A DNA stretch of 64,000 bases, taken from positions 33,943 through 97,942 of the forward strand of contig NZ_JBBAXC010000018.1 in the NCBI RefSeq assembly GCF_037120725.1. Direction: 5' to 3'. Shown piece by piece: positions 42,997-52,248 of this stretch. The DNA is from Bacillus spongiae (lineage in GTDB: Bacteria > Bacillota > Bacilli > Bacillales > Bacillaceae_K). Made by a program: the position numbers and the translations under genes. A model generated the notes under the pieces. It was not told the DNA's origin, did not search any database, and worked only from the letters and a program-made list of their open reading frames with translations. Each line of letters starts with the position of its first letter. Position 1 is the first letter of the stretch.

Positions 42997-44148
42997 ATGT
43001 ACTACCGACAAATGGGGAAAATCCCACATAAACGACACACAATGTTTAAAAAGGAAGATGGATCGCTTTTTCGTGAACAGGTAATGGGGACAAAAGGGTT
43101 TTCAGGATCACAATCTATTTTGTACCACCACTATATGCCGACAGAAGTAGTGAGAACAACATTATTAGGAAATTATTTACCTGAGTATGAAGAGAATCAA
43201 CCTTTGCAACATCGTCATTTTTTAACAAGTAAACAAACGATAATGGATGATGCTATTAAAGGGAGAACCTATCTATTAGGAAATGACGACCTTCTAATCG
43301 CGACGGCTCGGATAAATAAAGAGATGGAGAATTATTACCGCAATGGCGATGGAGATGAAATGCTCTTTGTACATTATGGTAGCGGTAAAGTGGAAACAAT
43401 GTTCGGTACCATTACCTATCGAAAAGGTGATTATATCGTTATTCCAATTGGTACGATTTATCGTGTGCTCCCAGATGAAGAAACAAAACTATTAATTATT
43501 GAATCATTTAGTCAAATAACGACACCACGGCGCTATCGCAACGAATACGGCCAATTGTTAGAACATAGTCCATTTTGTGAACGTGACATCCAGGGTCCCG
43601 AGGAACTTGTGACGTTCGATGAAAAAGGCGAATTTGAAGTAGTGACAAAATCAAGAGGGCAGTTACATTCACATCTGTTGAATCACCATCCACTTGATGT
43701 GGTTGGATGGGATGGTTATTTATACCCTTGGGTATTTAATATCGAAGATTTTGAACCGATTACAGGTCGTGTTCATCAGCCTCCTCCAGTCCACCAAACC
43801 TTTGAAGGGCATAATTTTGTTGTATGCTCCTTTGTACCAAGGCTGTATGATTATCATCCAGAAGCTATCCCAGCCCCTTATTATCATAGTAATGTCAATT
43901 CAGATGAGCTTCTATATTATGTTGAAGGCAACTTTATGAGTCGTAAAGGGATAAAAGAAGAGTCCATTACTTTGCATCCTCTCGGTATTCCGCATGGGCC
44001 TCATCCTGGTACAACTGAGGCAAGCATCGGGAAGAAAGAAACGCTCGAACTTGCTGTTATGATTGATACGTTTAAGCCTTTAAAAGTGGTCAAATCAGCC
44101 GGTAATTGGGAAGATGAAAAGTATATGTATTCGTGGGTTGAGAAATAA
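42997..44148 (+). CDS. hmgA: Homogentisate 1,2-dioxygenase, 383 aa
   Basis: This cupin-fold non-haem iron dioxygenase opens the homogentisate ring. The conserved regions are YYRQMGKIPHKRHTMF at the start, HSPFCERDIQGPE, VVGWDGYLYPWVFNIEDFEP, and the iron site YYHSNVNSDELLYYVEGNF with HPLGIPHGPHPG. At 383 residues it is of the short bacterial type (about 380) rather than the 440-residue human type. The ribosome binding site AAGGGGGGAG is strong. Confidence 0.94.
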   Translation: MYYRQMGKIPHKRHTMFKKEDGSLFREQVMGTKGFSGSQSILYHHYMPTEVVRTTLLGNYLPEYEENQPLQHRHFLTSKQTIMDDAIKGRTYLLGNDDLLIATARINKEMENYYRNGDGDEMLFVHYGSGKVETMFGTITYRKGDYIVIPIGTIYRVLPDEETKLLIIESFSQITTPRRYRNEYGQLLEHSPFCERDIQGPEELVTFDEKGEFEVVTKSRGQLHSHLLNHHPLDVVGWDGYLYPWVFNIEDFEPITGRVHQPPPVHQTFEGHNFVVCSFVPRLYDYHPEAIPAPYYHSNVNSDELLYYVEGNFMSRKGIKEESITLHPLGIPHGPHPGTTEASIGKKETLELAVMIDTFKPLKVVKSAGNWEDEKYMYSWVEK

Positions 44149-44207
44149 GCTCCCAACCATGCCGAAATGGAACGTTCAGGTGGTTTGAGGATCTCTATAA
44201 GATAGAG

Positions 44208-44236
44208 TTCACGAAGACGCTTCATTTTGTTACAAT
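44208..44236 (+). promoter_or_regulatory. Candidate promoter of tag
   Basis: TTCACG (44208-44213) and TACAAT (44231-44236) are spaced by 17 bases, 36 bp before the start codon. Confidence 0.45.
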
Positions 44237-44271
44237 GGAGAAAACGTATGTTCGAAGGGAGTAGTATAAGT

Positions 44272-44844
44272 ATGGCTGTAAAACGTTGTGAATGGGTAAA
44301 TGACGACCCTTTGTATATCGATTATCATGATCAGGAGTGGGGAGTACCTGTGTATGACGACCACCTTTTGTTCGAATATTTAATTCTAGAAGGAGCTCAA
44401 GCAGGTCTTAGCTGGTATACCATCTTAAAAAAAAGAGAACATTATCGAAAGGCTTTTGATGGTTTTAACCCAGAAATTATTGCGTTGTATGATGAAGATA
44501 AAATTCAAAGCCTACTAAGTAATAAAGGGATTGTAAGAAACCAATTGAAGATACGTTCCGTTGTGACGAATGCACAAAATTACCTCAAAGTAGTAGAGGA
44601 GTTCGGCTCTTTTTCTGATTACATCTGGTCATTTGTCGATGGAAAGCCCATTCAAAATCGTTTTGAATCGATTGAAGAGGTCCCTACTTCAACCCCAATC
44701 AGTGATGCGCTTAGCAAAGATTTAAAAAAACGAGGATTTAAATTTATTGGAACGACTATTTGCTATGCTTTCATGCAAGCTGTTGGAATGGTAAATGACC
44801 ATGTAATCGATTGTGCCTGTTATAAATTGACCCCGCTTCCTTAG
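44272..44844 (+). CDS. tag: DNA-3-methyladenine glycosylase I, 190 aa
   Basis: This is a base-excision repair enzyme removing 3-methyladenine. The zinc ligands Cys6 (KRCEW), His19, His177 and Cys181 (NDHVIDCAC) sit at the same spacing as in E. coli Tag. YHDQEWGVPVYDDHLLFEYL and EGAQAGLSWYTILKKREHYR are the family signatures. ATG 44272 follows GAAGGGAG. It has its own promoter and a terminator that overlaps its end. Confidence 0.95.
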   Translation: MAVKRCEWVNDDPLYIDYHDQEWGVPVYDDHLLFEYLILEGAQAGLSWYTILKKREHYRKAFDGFNPEIIALYDEDKIQSLLSNKGIVRNQLKIRSVVTNAQNYLKVVEEFGSFSDYIWSFVDGKPIQNRFESIEEVPTSTPISDALSKDLKKRGFKFIGTTICYAFMQAVGMVNDHVIDCACYKLTPLP

Positions 44845-44862
44845 GAAGAGGGGCTTTTTTCG
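44829..44862 (+). terminator. Terminator overlapping the tag stop codon
   Basis: ACCCCGCTTCC pairs with GGAAGAGGGG around TTA and is followed by CTTTTTT. The stem begins inside the last codons of tag. Confidence 0.8.
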
Positions 44863-45039
44863 TTTTGTTTACACAATGGAATCTGGTATTTTGTATTAAT
44901 GCTAATATTTTCACAATATTGTATAATTAAACTATATACATAAAAACGACAATGTTCGACTAGCGCTATAATGCCTTTCTTCGGAAGAATGGATTGTACC
45001 CTATCATTCTTAAATGTCATGGAAATAGGAATGGAAAAC

Positions 45040-46320
45040 ATGAGAAAAAACAAAAAATATAAAATAGTGATTATTGTATTCTCCCTAATTTTACTAGTTT
45101 TATCCGTTATAAATGTGTTTATATCATACTTAAATACGAAACAAGCTGTAGAAATGTCAATGGGAAATCACAGCCTAGAAATGGCAAATGCAATCGCTTC
45201 CTCTGTGGATACAGAAACGTATAAAGAGTTTATCATGAACCAAAAGCAAGGGGAGTCTTACGAGGAAATTCGTCAATACTTAAACGATGCCAAGAACAAA
45301 ACGGGGGCACTTCAAGTATATACCCTATTCATGGATAGTAAAATGATTGTAGACTCATCTGGGGAAGTAGTTACAAACGAACGGGTCGCTTCTGGTGAGT
45401 ATGTAAAAAAAGCCTTTGAGGGTCTCCCTTATTTTACTGAAGTCTTCCATGACGGTGAAGCAGGTCCCTATTTATCGGCAGGTGCTCCTATTCTTGATGT
45501 CAATCATGAAGTCATTGGTATCATTGGAATAGACTGTAGTACTGAAACGTTAGATAAAGTTGAAGAAGAAATGGTTCAACAAAACATAACGAGCCTTTCT
45601 ATTAATGGATTATTGGTATTTGTCATCATCGTCGTCGTTTCTTCTATTATTAACAAATATAATCGTGAGTTAAAAGAACAAGTGGATGATACCGAACAAA
45701 TTTATCAAACAGAGGTTCAATCCCTAATTGATTCTGTACGCTTCATTCGTCATGATTTTATTAATCATATGCAAGTCGTTCATGGTTTAATTCAGCTTGA
45801 AAAAACACCTGAGGCTTTAGACTATATAGTGAGCTTAAATGGTGAGATATGTGGTGGACCTGCTCCTAACATTCAAGTGGAAAATAATGCTTTAATGGTT
45901 TTGTTACAAACGAAATGGATAAAAGCCCATAATAATGAAATAGAAGTAAATTTTCATATAGATGATCATACATACGCACGAATCTTATCAAAAGATTTAA
46001 TCAAGCTATTATCCAATTTAATCGATAATGCCATTGATGCAACGGTAGAGCTTGATTCTAAGGATAGAATGCTTTCTGTTACCACAAAAGCCAGTGAAAA
46101 GGGCTATATGTTTATAGTCAGGAATAGTGGAAATACGTTATCCAATGACATGCTTGATAAAATATTCCAAAAAGGGTTCTCTACAAAGAAATCAAAAGGT
46201 GTTGAAAGGGGACAGGGACTGGCCATTGTCTCAGCGATTGTGAGTCGATATAAAGGGACGATTACAGTAACGTCAGAGGGAAATGTAACAACCTTTTTCG
46301 TACACTTGTTTGTTAAGTAA
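45040..46320 (+). CDS. Sensor histidine kinase with Spo0B-like phospho-acceptor domain, 426 aa
   Basis: TM1 lies at about residues 7-30 and TM2 at 184-204, enclosing an extracellular ~150-residue Cache-like sensor (YTLFMDSKMIVDSSGEVV, GIIGIDCST). The cytoplasmic part has RHDFINHMQVVHGLIQLEK with His238, a Spo0B/GHKL-type acceptor. It is followed by a HATPase domain (NLIDNAIDATVELDSK, then GQGLAIVSAIVSRYKG). Such kinases usually pair with a response regulator, but none is adjacent here. ATG 45040 is preferred for AGGAATGG upstream. The signal is unknown. Confidence 0.88.
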   Translation: MRKNKKYKIVIIVFSLILLVLSVINVFISYLNTKQAVEMSMGNHSLEMANAIASSVDTETYKEFIMNQKQGESYEEIRQYLNDAKNKTGALQVYTLFMDSKMIVDSSGEVVTNERVASGEYVKKAFEGLPYFTEVFHDGEAGPYLSAGAPILDVNHEVIGIIGIDCSTETLDKVEEEMVQQNITSLSINGLLVFVIIVVVSSIINKYNRELKEQVDDTEQIYQTEVQSLIDSVRFIRHDFINHMQVVHGLIQLEKTPEALDYIVSLNGEICGGPAPNIQVENNALMVLLQTKWIKAHNNEIEVNFHIDDHTYARILSKDLIKLLSNLIDNAIDATVELDSKDRMLSVTTKASEKGYMFIVRNSGNTLSNDMLDKIFQKGFSTKKSKGVERGQGLAIVSAIVSRYKGTITVTSEGNVTTFFVHLFVK

Positions 46321-46505
46321 TGAGAGTTATGATGAATTTCATGCTCACCTCATGATTCTCCTATCCTTTAAAATGGTACAAAAGAAATGTCATCTATCCG
46401 TCTTAAGGTGGAGGAAAATTCCTTACTAGGATGGAAGAAGTTTATTGGCTGTATGATAAACTAATGATATAAATAATTCCAGAAAAAAGGATAGGGGTGC
46501 GTAGG

Positions 46506-47393
46506 ATGGCGCTAAAAGATTTGTTTTCGTTTAAAACTGTACCATTTGAAGAAGTAGCTACTGTTGAAGGGGAAAATTTACGTAAAATTATGATTGAAGG
46601 AAATTCATCTGATATTGATGTGATTCCGGGTGAGACAGATAGTATAGAGATTAAACTAAGTGGGGAAATAAGTGAAAAGTTAGTGGATTCAGTATCACTA
46701 AAGGCTTCGCGAGTGAATGATACCCTTATGATTGAAGTGAAGCGGAAGCATAGTACTTTTCAGTTTGGTGTAACGATTCAAAGCTTATCTCTAGAGGTGC
46801 AAGTACCTCAGCGCATGTACGAATCCCTTTTTATTTATACAGCATCTGGCGATATTTCTGTGCATGGAATAGAAGCTAAAGACGTTGAATGCAAAGCAAG
46901 TTCCGGTGATATCAAATTAAAGTCTGTAAATCAACCAGACTATATTAAGCTGTCTTCTTCTAGTGGGGATATATTACTAGCAGATGCCAAGGCGAAAAAA
47001 CTAAAGTTAAAATCTAGTAGTGGAAGCATTGTTACTCGTAAGGCGAATTGGGCAAGTTCAACGATCACCTCTTCTTCAGGGGAAATTGATGTAGATAGCT
47101 TTACAGGGCAATTAAGAGCGGATTCAAGTTCAGGAGATATTCAAATATATAGTGAAAGCTTAAGTGGAGATCTAGACGTAGAATCGTCAAGTGGCTCAGT
47201 TAATATTGAGTTTCTAGAAGAACCACAATCTGTTTTCTTAGATTATAAAGCAAGCTCAGGCGAAGGAGACGTTCAACTAATAGGAATGGACTTTGAGGAG
47301 AAAAAGGAATCAAAGATTGTGGGTACAAAAGGTGAAGGACAGTATAGTATAAAAGTTCGTACCTCTTCAGGCGATTTTTCATTAAAGGCATAA
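46506..47393 (+). CDS. DUF4097-type beta-helix protein, 295 aa
   Basis: The C-terminal ~190 residues form serine- and glycine-rich repeats of about 20 residues (SASGDISVHGIEAK-, SSSGDILLADAKAK-, SSSGSIVTRKAN-like), the hallmark of DUF4097 right-handed beta-helix proteins. The N-terminal part (VEGENLRKIMIEGNSSDIDV) is the usual cap. There is no signal peptide or membrane segment, so it is probably cytoplasmic. Relatives are linked to envelope-stress operons such as LiaG in B. subtilis, but no such genes lie beside it. Confidence 0.85.
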   Translation: MALKDLFSFKTVPFEEVATVEGENLRKIMIEGNSSDIDVIPGETDSIEIKLSGEISEKLVDSVSLKASRVNDTLMIEVKRKHSTFQFGVTIQSLSLEVQVPQRMYESLFIYTASGDISVHGIEAKDVECKASSGDIKLKSVNQPDYIKLSSSSGDILLADAKAKKLKLKSSSGSIVTRKANWASSTITSSSGEIDVDSFTGQLRADSSSGDIQIYSESLSGDLDVESSSGSVNIEFLEEPQSVFLDYKASSGEGDVQLIGMDFEEKKESKIVGTKGEGQYSIKVRTSSGDFSLKA

Positions 47394-47418
47394 TAAGTAG
47401 TAGTTGATCATTAAAAAC

Positions 47419-47450
47419 GAAAAAACATATCGTTTCAGATATGTTTTTTT
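47419..47450 (+). terminator. Terminator after the DUF4097 gene
   Basis: AAAAACATATC pairs with GATATGTTTTT around GTTTCA and is followed by more T residues. Confidence 0.8.
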
Positions 47451-47616
47451 GCATTTGTTCACTTAATGAGGAAACAAGAGAAGAAGAGCATGAAGACTTT
47501 CACTGCCTATGCTTCTTTTCCGTCATGGTTAAATTAGCTGTTACTCTTTTTTAATCTGTACAAAAACGTGATACACTAAGGTTATAATGAGTTTGGAAAA
47601 AGAGAGGAAATGAGAA

Positions 47617-48837
47617 ATGAGTCAACATGATACAACAGAATGGTCTGTTTTGAACAAATTAAAGCCATTTTTACAAGAAGCATGGAAACAATCTGGCTTT
47701 CAAAAACCAACTAACATTCAAACCGAAGCCATTCCAACAATAATGGAAAAAAAAGATGTCATATGTGAATCACCAACAGGAACGGGAAAGACATTAGCCT
47801 ATTTAATCCCAACTTTAGAAAAAATAGATGCGGAAAGCCAGCATATCCAAGCGGTTGTCATTGCTCCTTCTCGTGAGCTGGTTATGCAAATACACAGTGA
47901 AATTCAATCATGGGCGAGTGCGAGTGACATTAGAAGTGCTTCGTTTATTGGCGGAGCCAATGTAAAAAAGCAATTGGAGAAATTAAAAAAGCGTCCCCAA
48001 ATTATCGTTGGGACAACAGGTCGTATTATGGAGCTTATAAAGGCGAAAAAACTGAAAATGCATGAGGTAAGCACGATTGTTGCTGATGAAGCAGATCAAT
48101 TAACATTACCTGAACACCGCCGACATTTGGAGGACATTATTAAAACAACCTTAAAGGACCAACGACAGCTTATCTTTTTCTCTGCAACGATTGGGAAGGA
48201 AACGGAACGAGTGGCTAAGGAGATGATGGTATCTCCATCCATTATTAAAGTTGAGCAAAACAAGGCTGACAAATTAAAGGTAGAGCATCTATACCTTGTT
48301 AGTGAGCGTCGTGAAAAAATGACGATGTTAAGAAGTATTCTACATAGCTTTACTGGAAAAACACTTATTTTTGTGAAAGATGGAGAGACAGCAGAGGAAG
48401 TTCAACGTAAACTACAATTTCATCATATTAATGTGGATATTTTAGATGGAATGTCTAAAAAACAGGAAAGAGAAGCAGCGATGCGTAATTTCCGGAAGAA
48501 TAAAGTGGCGACTTTAGTGGTAACCGATCTTGCAGCAAGAGGACTCGATATTCGCAATGTTTCACATGTTATCCAGTTTGATATTCCACGGGAGTATAAA
48601 CAATATGTTCACCGTTCAGGGAGAACAGGCAGAATGGGTGCGATGGGATTTGTCATCTCCATCGTCACGCAACAAGAAGTAAGAGACGTTAAGCGTTTTT
48701 GTAAAGAGCTTGGAGTAAAGGCCATCCGAAAGAATCTTTACAAAGGAGAATTAATAGATCATATTATGAAAAAGGAAGAAAAAGGTAAAAGGCGTTCAAA
48801 AAAGAGTCTACCCAATAAGAAGAATAAGAAATCATAA
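47617..48837 (+). CDS. yfmL: DEAD-box RNA helicase, YfmL-like, 406 aa
   Basis: All helicase motifs are present: Q motif (GFQKPTNIQTEAIP), motif I SPTGTGKT, Ia PSRELVMQ, II VADEADQL, III SAT, and VI HRSGRTGRMG. The protein is short, with a basic Lys-rich tail (KKEEKGKRRSKKSLPNKKNK) and no C-terminal RNA-binding domain. That matches YfmL of B. subtilis (about 376 aa), which takes part in ribosome assembly and growth in the cold. The gene name is given on overall resemblance only. Confidence 0.85.
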   Translation: MSQHDTTEWSVLNKLKPFLQEAWKQSGFQKPTNIQTEAIPTIMEKKDVICESPTGTGKTLAYLIPTLEKIDAESQHIQAVVIAPSRELVMQIHSEIQSWASASDIRSASFIGGANVKKQLEKLKKRPQIIVGTTGRIMELIKAKKLKMHEVSTIVADEADQLTLPEHRRHLEDIIKTTLKDQRQLIFFSATIGKETERVAKEMMVSPSIIKVEQNKADKLKVEHLYLVSERREKMTMLRSILHSFTGKTLIFVKDGETAEEVQRKLQFHHINVDILDGMSKKQEREAAMRNFRKNKVATLVVTDLAARGLDIRNVSHVIQFDIPREYKQYVHRSGRTGRMGAMGFVISIVTQQEVRDVKRFCKELGVKAIRKNLYKGELIDHIMKKEEKGKRRSKKSLPNKKNKKS

Positions 48838-48844
48838 GGCAATG

Positions 48845-48872
48845 AAAGAGCACTTTTAGGAGTGCTCTTTTG
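48845..48872. terminator. Terminator between helicase and citA
   Basis: AAGAGCACT pairs with AGTGCTCTT around TTTAGG, with flanking A and T. It can serve both converging genes. Confidence 0.75.
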
Positions 48873-48923
48873 CATATTGAAAAGGATTCTGCTGTCTAAC
48901 TAGTTTGCAAAGTGCAGCTTCTA

Positions 48924-50036
48924 TTATTTATTGGGTAGGTCAAGAGTCGCTTTTTTTACTTCACCAATATATTCGGACTGAGGTCTAAAAATTGTATTAT
49001 TTTCACTCTGTTCTATTATATGAGCCGTCCAGCCGACCATACGACTTACAGTAAAAGTAGGAGTGAAAAGATCGCTGTCTAAATCGATTGCTTTCATAAT
49101 AGCTGCTGCGTAGAATTCAATGTTTGTGTATAAACCACGGCCTGGTTTTAATTCACTCAAGAGGTCAATCGCTATATTTTCAACATGAATAGCAAGGTCA
49201 AGCCAATTGTTTTCTCCTATCATTTCTAATAATTTTCCTTTTAAAGCAATCGCTCGAGGATCATGAGTTTTGTAAATTCGATGTCCAAACCCCATTAGTT
49301 TTTCCCCGTTTATTAACTTTGTCTTTAGCAGATGCCTAGCACGATCCTCTGTTTTAATTTCGTTTAATAACTTGATTACTCCAGAAGGTGCGCCACCGTG
49401 AAGGGGGCCCTTCATTGTCCCTATCGCAGCAGCAATAGCAGAAACCATATCAGACTCTGAAGAAGCTGTTACTCGTGCTGAAAAGGCGGAAGCATTCAAA
49501 CCATGCTCCAACGTCAAAATCATGTAAGTTTCTAAGGCGTTGACTGTTGTTTTAGTTGGCTTTTCTCCATGTAACATATAGAGATAGTTTTCTACATGAC
49601 CTAGTCTTTTGCTAGGCTCTGTAAATTCCTTCTTTTGTAGTCTACTTTGTCTGTACGCAATGATGGTTGGCGTCAAAGCCGTTAATCTAATTGCTTGGGA
49701 AATCGTTGGTTTCCAGCTGTAGTTCTTTGTCCCTTCCGCAGATATAGCGGTTCTTAACACACTCATCATATCCATTTCGTCTGGAAGAGCATCTATAATT
49801 GTTTTTAAACTTTGAGTCAAAAATCGATTTCTTACTAGTTGTTGATGAAGATTCGTTAATTCTTCTTGTGTTGGTAAATATCCGTGCCAAATTAAGAAAG
49901 CGATGGCTTCGAATGAATAGTTAGTCGTTAGATGCCTAATTTCATAACCACGATAAATAAGTCTACCTTCTTTTCCGTCCACATGACAGATTGCTGTTTC
50001 GGCTGCTACAATTCCTTTTAATCCATTTGTTAACAT
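48924..50036 (-). CDS. citA: Citrate synthase, CitA type, 370 aa
   Basis: The enzyme condenses acetyl-CoA and oxaloacetate. It begins GLKGIVAAETAICHVDGKEG and RLIYRGYEIRHL and shows KGPLHGGAPSGVIKLLNEI plus the catalytic MGFGHRIYKTHDPRA. It ends with the FTPTFTVSRMVGWTAHIIEQ signature. The divergent LysR-type neighbour reproduces the citA-citR arrangement of B. subtilis, where CitA is the minor citrate synthase. It would feed acetyl-CoA from aromatic breakdown into the TCA cycle like any other acetyl-CoA. Confidence 0.92.
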   Translation of the reverse strand: MLTNGLKGIVAAETAICHVDGKEGRLIYRGYEIRHLTTNYSFEAIAFLIWHGYLPTQEELTNLHQQLVRNRFLTQSLKTIIDALPDEMDMMSVLRTAISAEGTKNYSWKPTISQAIRLTALTPTIIAYRQSRLQKKEFTEPSKRLGHVENYLYMLHGEKPTKTTVNALETYMILTLEHGLNASAFSARVTASSESDMVSAIAAAIGTMKGPLHGGAPSGVIKLLNEIKTEDRARHLLKTKLINGEKLMGFGHRIYKTHDPRAIALKGKLLEMIGENNWLDLAIHVENIAIDLLSELKPGRGLYTNIEFYAAAIMKAIDLDSDLFTPTFTVSRMVGWTAHIIEQSENNTIFRPQSEYIGEVKKATLDLPNK

Positions 50037-50095
50037 CCCTTTATTCCCCTTTCCCTTGGTTATATCTATTGTATAATGGGAATATGATTAAGAAA

Positions 50096-50111
50096 ATTAA
50101 ATATATTTAAT
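50096..50111. promoter_or_regulatory. Palindrome between citA and citR, candidate CitR site
   Basis: ATTAAATATATTTAAT is a perfect 16-bp palindrome in the 109-bp divergent gap, where a LysR-type regulator would bind. AT-rich chance palindromes are common in such DNA, so this is tentative. Confidence 0.35.
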
Positions 50112-50145
50112 CTATTTGATTACAATTATTAATAAGGGGGAGGAT

Positions 50146-51024
50146 ATGGAGTTAAATTGGATTCAAACGTTTATATCCGCAGCAGAGTATGGGAACTTTC
50201 GAAAGGCGGCAGAAAGTCTTTACATTTCTCAACCATCTGTAACCGTCCATATTAAACAGTTAGAAAAGGAACTAGGTGTCGTTTTATTTGATCGAAATGG
50301 GAAGAAAGTGAAGCTTACGGAGGCAGGAAGAAGGTATTTAATGCATGCGAAAGAAATGATGAATGTATACGAAAAAGGAGTGGATGACCTCCAAACATTT
50401 AGTCAAGGGTACACTTCTAAACTTTCAATTGCCATTTCCCCCTTAATTGCTGACACACTTCTACCATATGTTCTAAAACAGTATTTAAAAAAGCATCCGA
50501 CAGTGGAGATATCTGTTCAAATTGTCGAATCAAATGCCATTGAGCAAACCGTCCTTAAGGAGGAGGTAGACCTTGGACTGTCATGTATTCCAAGCTTTCA
50601 CCCGGAAATAGAAAGTAGACTACTGTACGATGACAAAGTAATTTTAGTCGCTCCTCATGACGGAAGAGATTTTGAATCCGCCTATCAATTAGAAGAGGAA
50701 GAAGTATTAGCAACGAACTATTTACTAACATATAATCACCCTGCCTATTGGGAGACACTCTGCAAAACGGTCAAGCGATTCTACCCTGCTACACGTATGA
50801 TGAAGGTATCACAAATTCATATTACTAAACGGTTTATTGTGGAAGGACTAGGGGTTTCTTACTTACCTTCTTCAACTGTTAGAAGGGAACTCCTTGAAGG
50901 AAGATTATTAGAAGTAGATACGTATTCCTTTGACTTACCTGAAGCCAATACATTTGCTATTCTTAAATATGAGCATAAAGAGCAAAAAGAATTTTTATCC
51001 TTCTTGTCTCATTTCAGGTTTTAA
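50146..51024 (+). CDS. citR: LysR-family regulator, CitR-like, 292 aa
   Basis: The N-terminal winged helix is typical: MELNWIQTFISAAEYGNFRK, AAESLYISQPSVTVHIKQLE and LFDRNGKKVKLTEAGRRY. The effector domain follows (SIAISPLIADTLLPYVL). ATG 50146 follows AAGGGGGAGG. It is transcribed away from citA with a 109-bp shared control region, as citR is in B. subtilis, where it represses citA. The name rests on this arrangement. Confidence 0.85.
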   Translation: MELNWIQTFISAAEYGNFRKAAESLYISQPSVTVHIKQLEKELGVVLFDRNGKKVKLTEAGRRYLMHAKEMMNVYEKGVDDLQTFSQGYTSKLSIAISPLIADTLLPYVLKQYLKKHPTVEISVQIVESNAIEQTVLKEEVDLGLSCIPSFHPEIESRLLYDDKVILVAPHDGRDFESAYQLEEEEVLATNYLLTYNHPAYWETLCKTVKRFYPATRMMKVSQIHITKRFIVEGLGVSYLPSSTVRRELLEGRLLEVDTYSFDLPEANTFAILKYEHKEQKEFLSFLSHFRF

Positions 51025-51111
51025 GAGAAGGGCAGTTTGGAAAAGCAAAAAGTTTGGTTATAAATGATTGTAGAAATCATCTATCTCTATGAGGGTGGTT
51101 AAGCTGTGAGG

Positions 51112-51145
51112 CGGCTTTAGTTCTGATGAGATAGGACTAAAGCCG
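51112..51145. terminator. Terminator between citR and the minus-strand membrane gene
   Basis: CGGCTTTAGT pairs perfectly with ACTAAAGCCG around a 14-base loop. The T-runs are poor, so it is a moderate candidate. Confidence 0.5.
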
Positions 51146-51181
51146 ACTAGCTTATTTATTCTATTAAGAGTGGATTTCTAT

Positions 51182-52156
51182 TTAAAACGGGTCATATTTA
51201 GCTAGAATTTCCCCTTTTGTTCCCTCATCGACTAGTTCTAAATTCTGTGTTTTTTGATTGAGTTGATATACATATAAACTTTCTTCGTCATAATTGAAAG
51301 GAACTTCCACATTTTCATCTATAAAACTTTGTGTGCTAATAAAATACTTCTCGTCCCCTACACTAATTTCTTTTAACAATAGCTTAGGTCCTGAATGTGT
51401 TCGTAACTCCCTCTTTAGCTCGCTTACATTGGAAAATGATGCTTCCCCGCTAATGGAAAGATAACCAGAGTCAACGACGTAGGTCCACTGTTTATTTGTA
51501 AAAGGGTTGCCACTAGTGGGTTCAAGAGTAATTTGTCCATTTGGAAATTCATTGTCCAATTGATTTTGCAATTGAATCTTTGAATAGCCTCTTAAACCAA
51601 TATACGCTGTGGTGATACATAGCCCAATAATAATGATTGTCGTTTGCCATTTCTTTTTTTCTGTTTGCTGAAATGAACCCAATAGAACAATCAAGATAAG
51701 GAACGGGATAACAATAAACCCGTCACTTCCTGTCAGAATATTTAACCCAATATCTGTTGAGTCAATAAGTGGGTACAATAACGATAATCCATTATCAAGA
51801 AAATCCATAAAAAGATGTCCGATGAGTAAAGAAAGGAACAAGGTTACCCAAAGTAAGCTCAATTTTGTTTCAGGTAGAAAAGAGCGACTCACTATGGCCA
51901 ATCCTAAACTTAAACTAGGAGCTACAAAAAGAGAATGACCATATAAGTAGAAGTTATTAATAATAGTGGCATTATCCGTTACTAAGGTGAGAGGTAAGGA
52001 TAAATCGGGTAAAAGTCCTGCTAAAAAGCCAAAGAGTAATAATTTCGACACGTTTTTATTGGCCATTTTTCTATGACCTATAAGATACGCAACGATTGCT
52101 CCTGTTGCGCCGTGATAGCCAATTTCACTTATTAATGTAATAATATTTATATTCAT
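51182..52156 (-). CDS. Membrane-bound metal-dependent hydrolase-like protein (YdjM type), 324 aa
   Basis: The N-terminal ~190 residues form about five to six membrane segments. They carry the conserved acidic and histidine positions of the YdjM/DUF457 family: HGATGAIVAYLIGHRK, FLAGLLPDLSLP, YGHSLFVAP and LIGHLFMDFLDNG. The C-terminal ~130 residues are soluble and presumably outside (FPNGQITLEPTSGNPFTNKQ). Enzymatic activity is not established for the family. A second membrane-anchored gene lies upstream on the same strand. Confidence 0.75.
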   Translation of the reverse strand: MNINIITLISEIGYHGATGAIVAYLIGHRKMANKNVSKLLLFGFLAGLLPDLSLPLTLVTDNATIINNFYLYGHSLFVAPSLSLGLAIVSRSFLPETKLSLLWVTLFLSLLIGHLFMDFLDNGLSLLYPLIDSTDIGLNILTGSDGFIVIPFLILIVLLGSFQQTEKKKWQTTIIIIGLCITTAYIGLRGYSKIQLQNQLDNEFPNGQITLEPTSGNPFTNKQWTYVVDSGYLSISGEASFSNVSELKRELRTHSGPKLLLKEISVGDEKYFISTQSFIDENVEVPFNYDEESLYVYQLNQKTQNLELVDEGTKGEILAKYDPF

Positions 52157-52248
52157 TTCATTAACTCCTATCGAGAATAACGAGCGTAAATCGTTACTCC
52201 ATTTTACGAATAAAAACTTAAGAGGTTCTAGACTTCTATTGTTGATAG

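Noticed and set aside
45107..45114. A CGTTATA inside the sensor kinase gene.
   Set aside because: It is within coding sequence and lacks the CG at the required distance.
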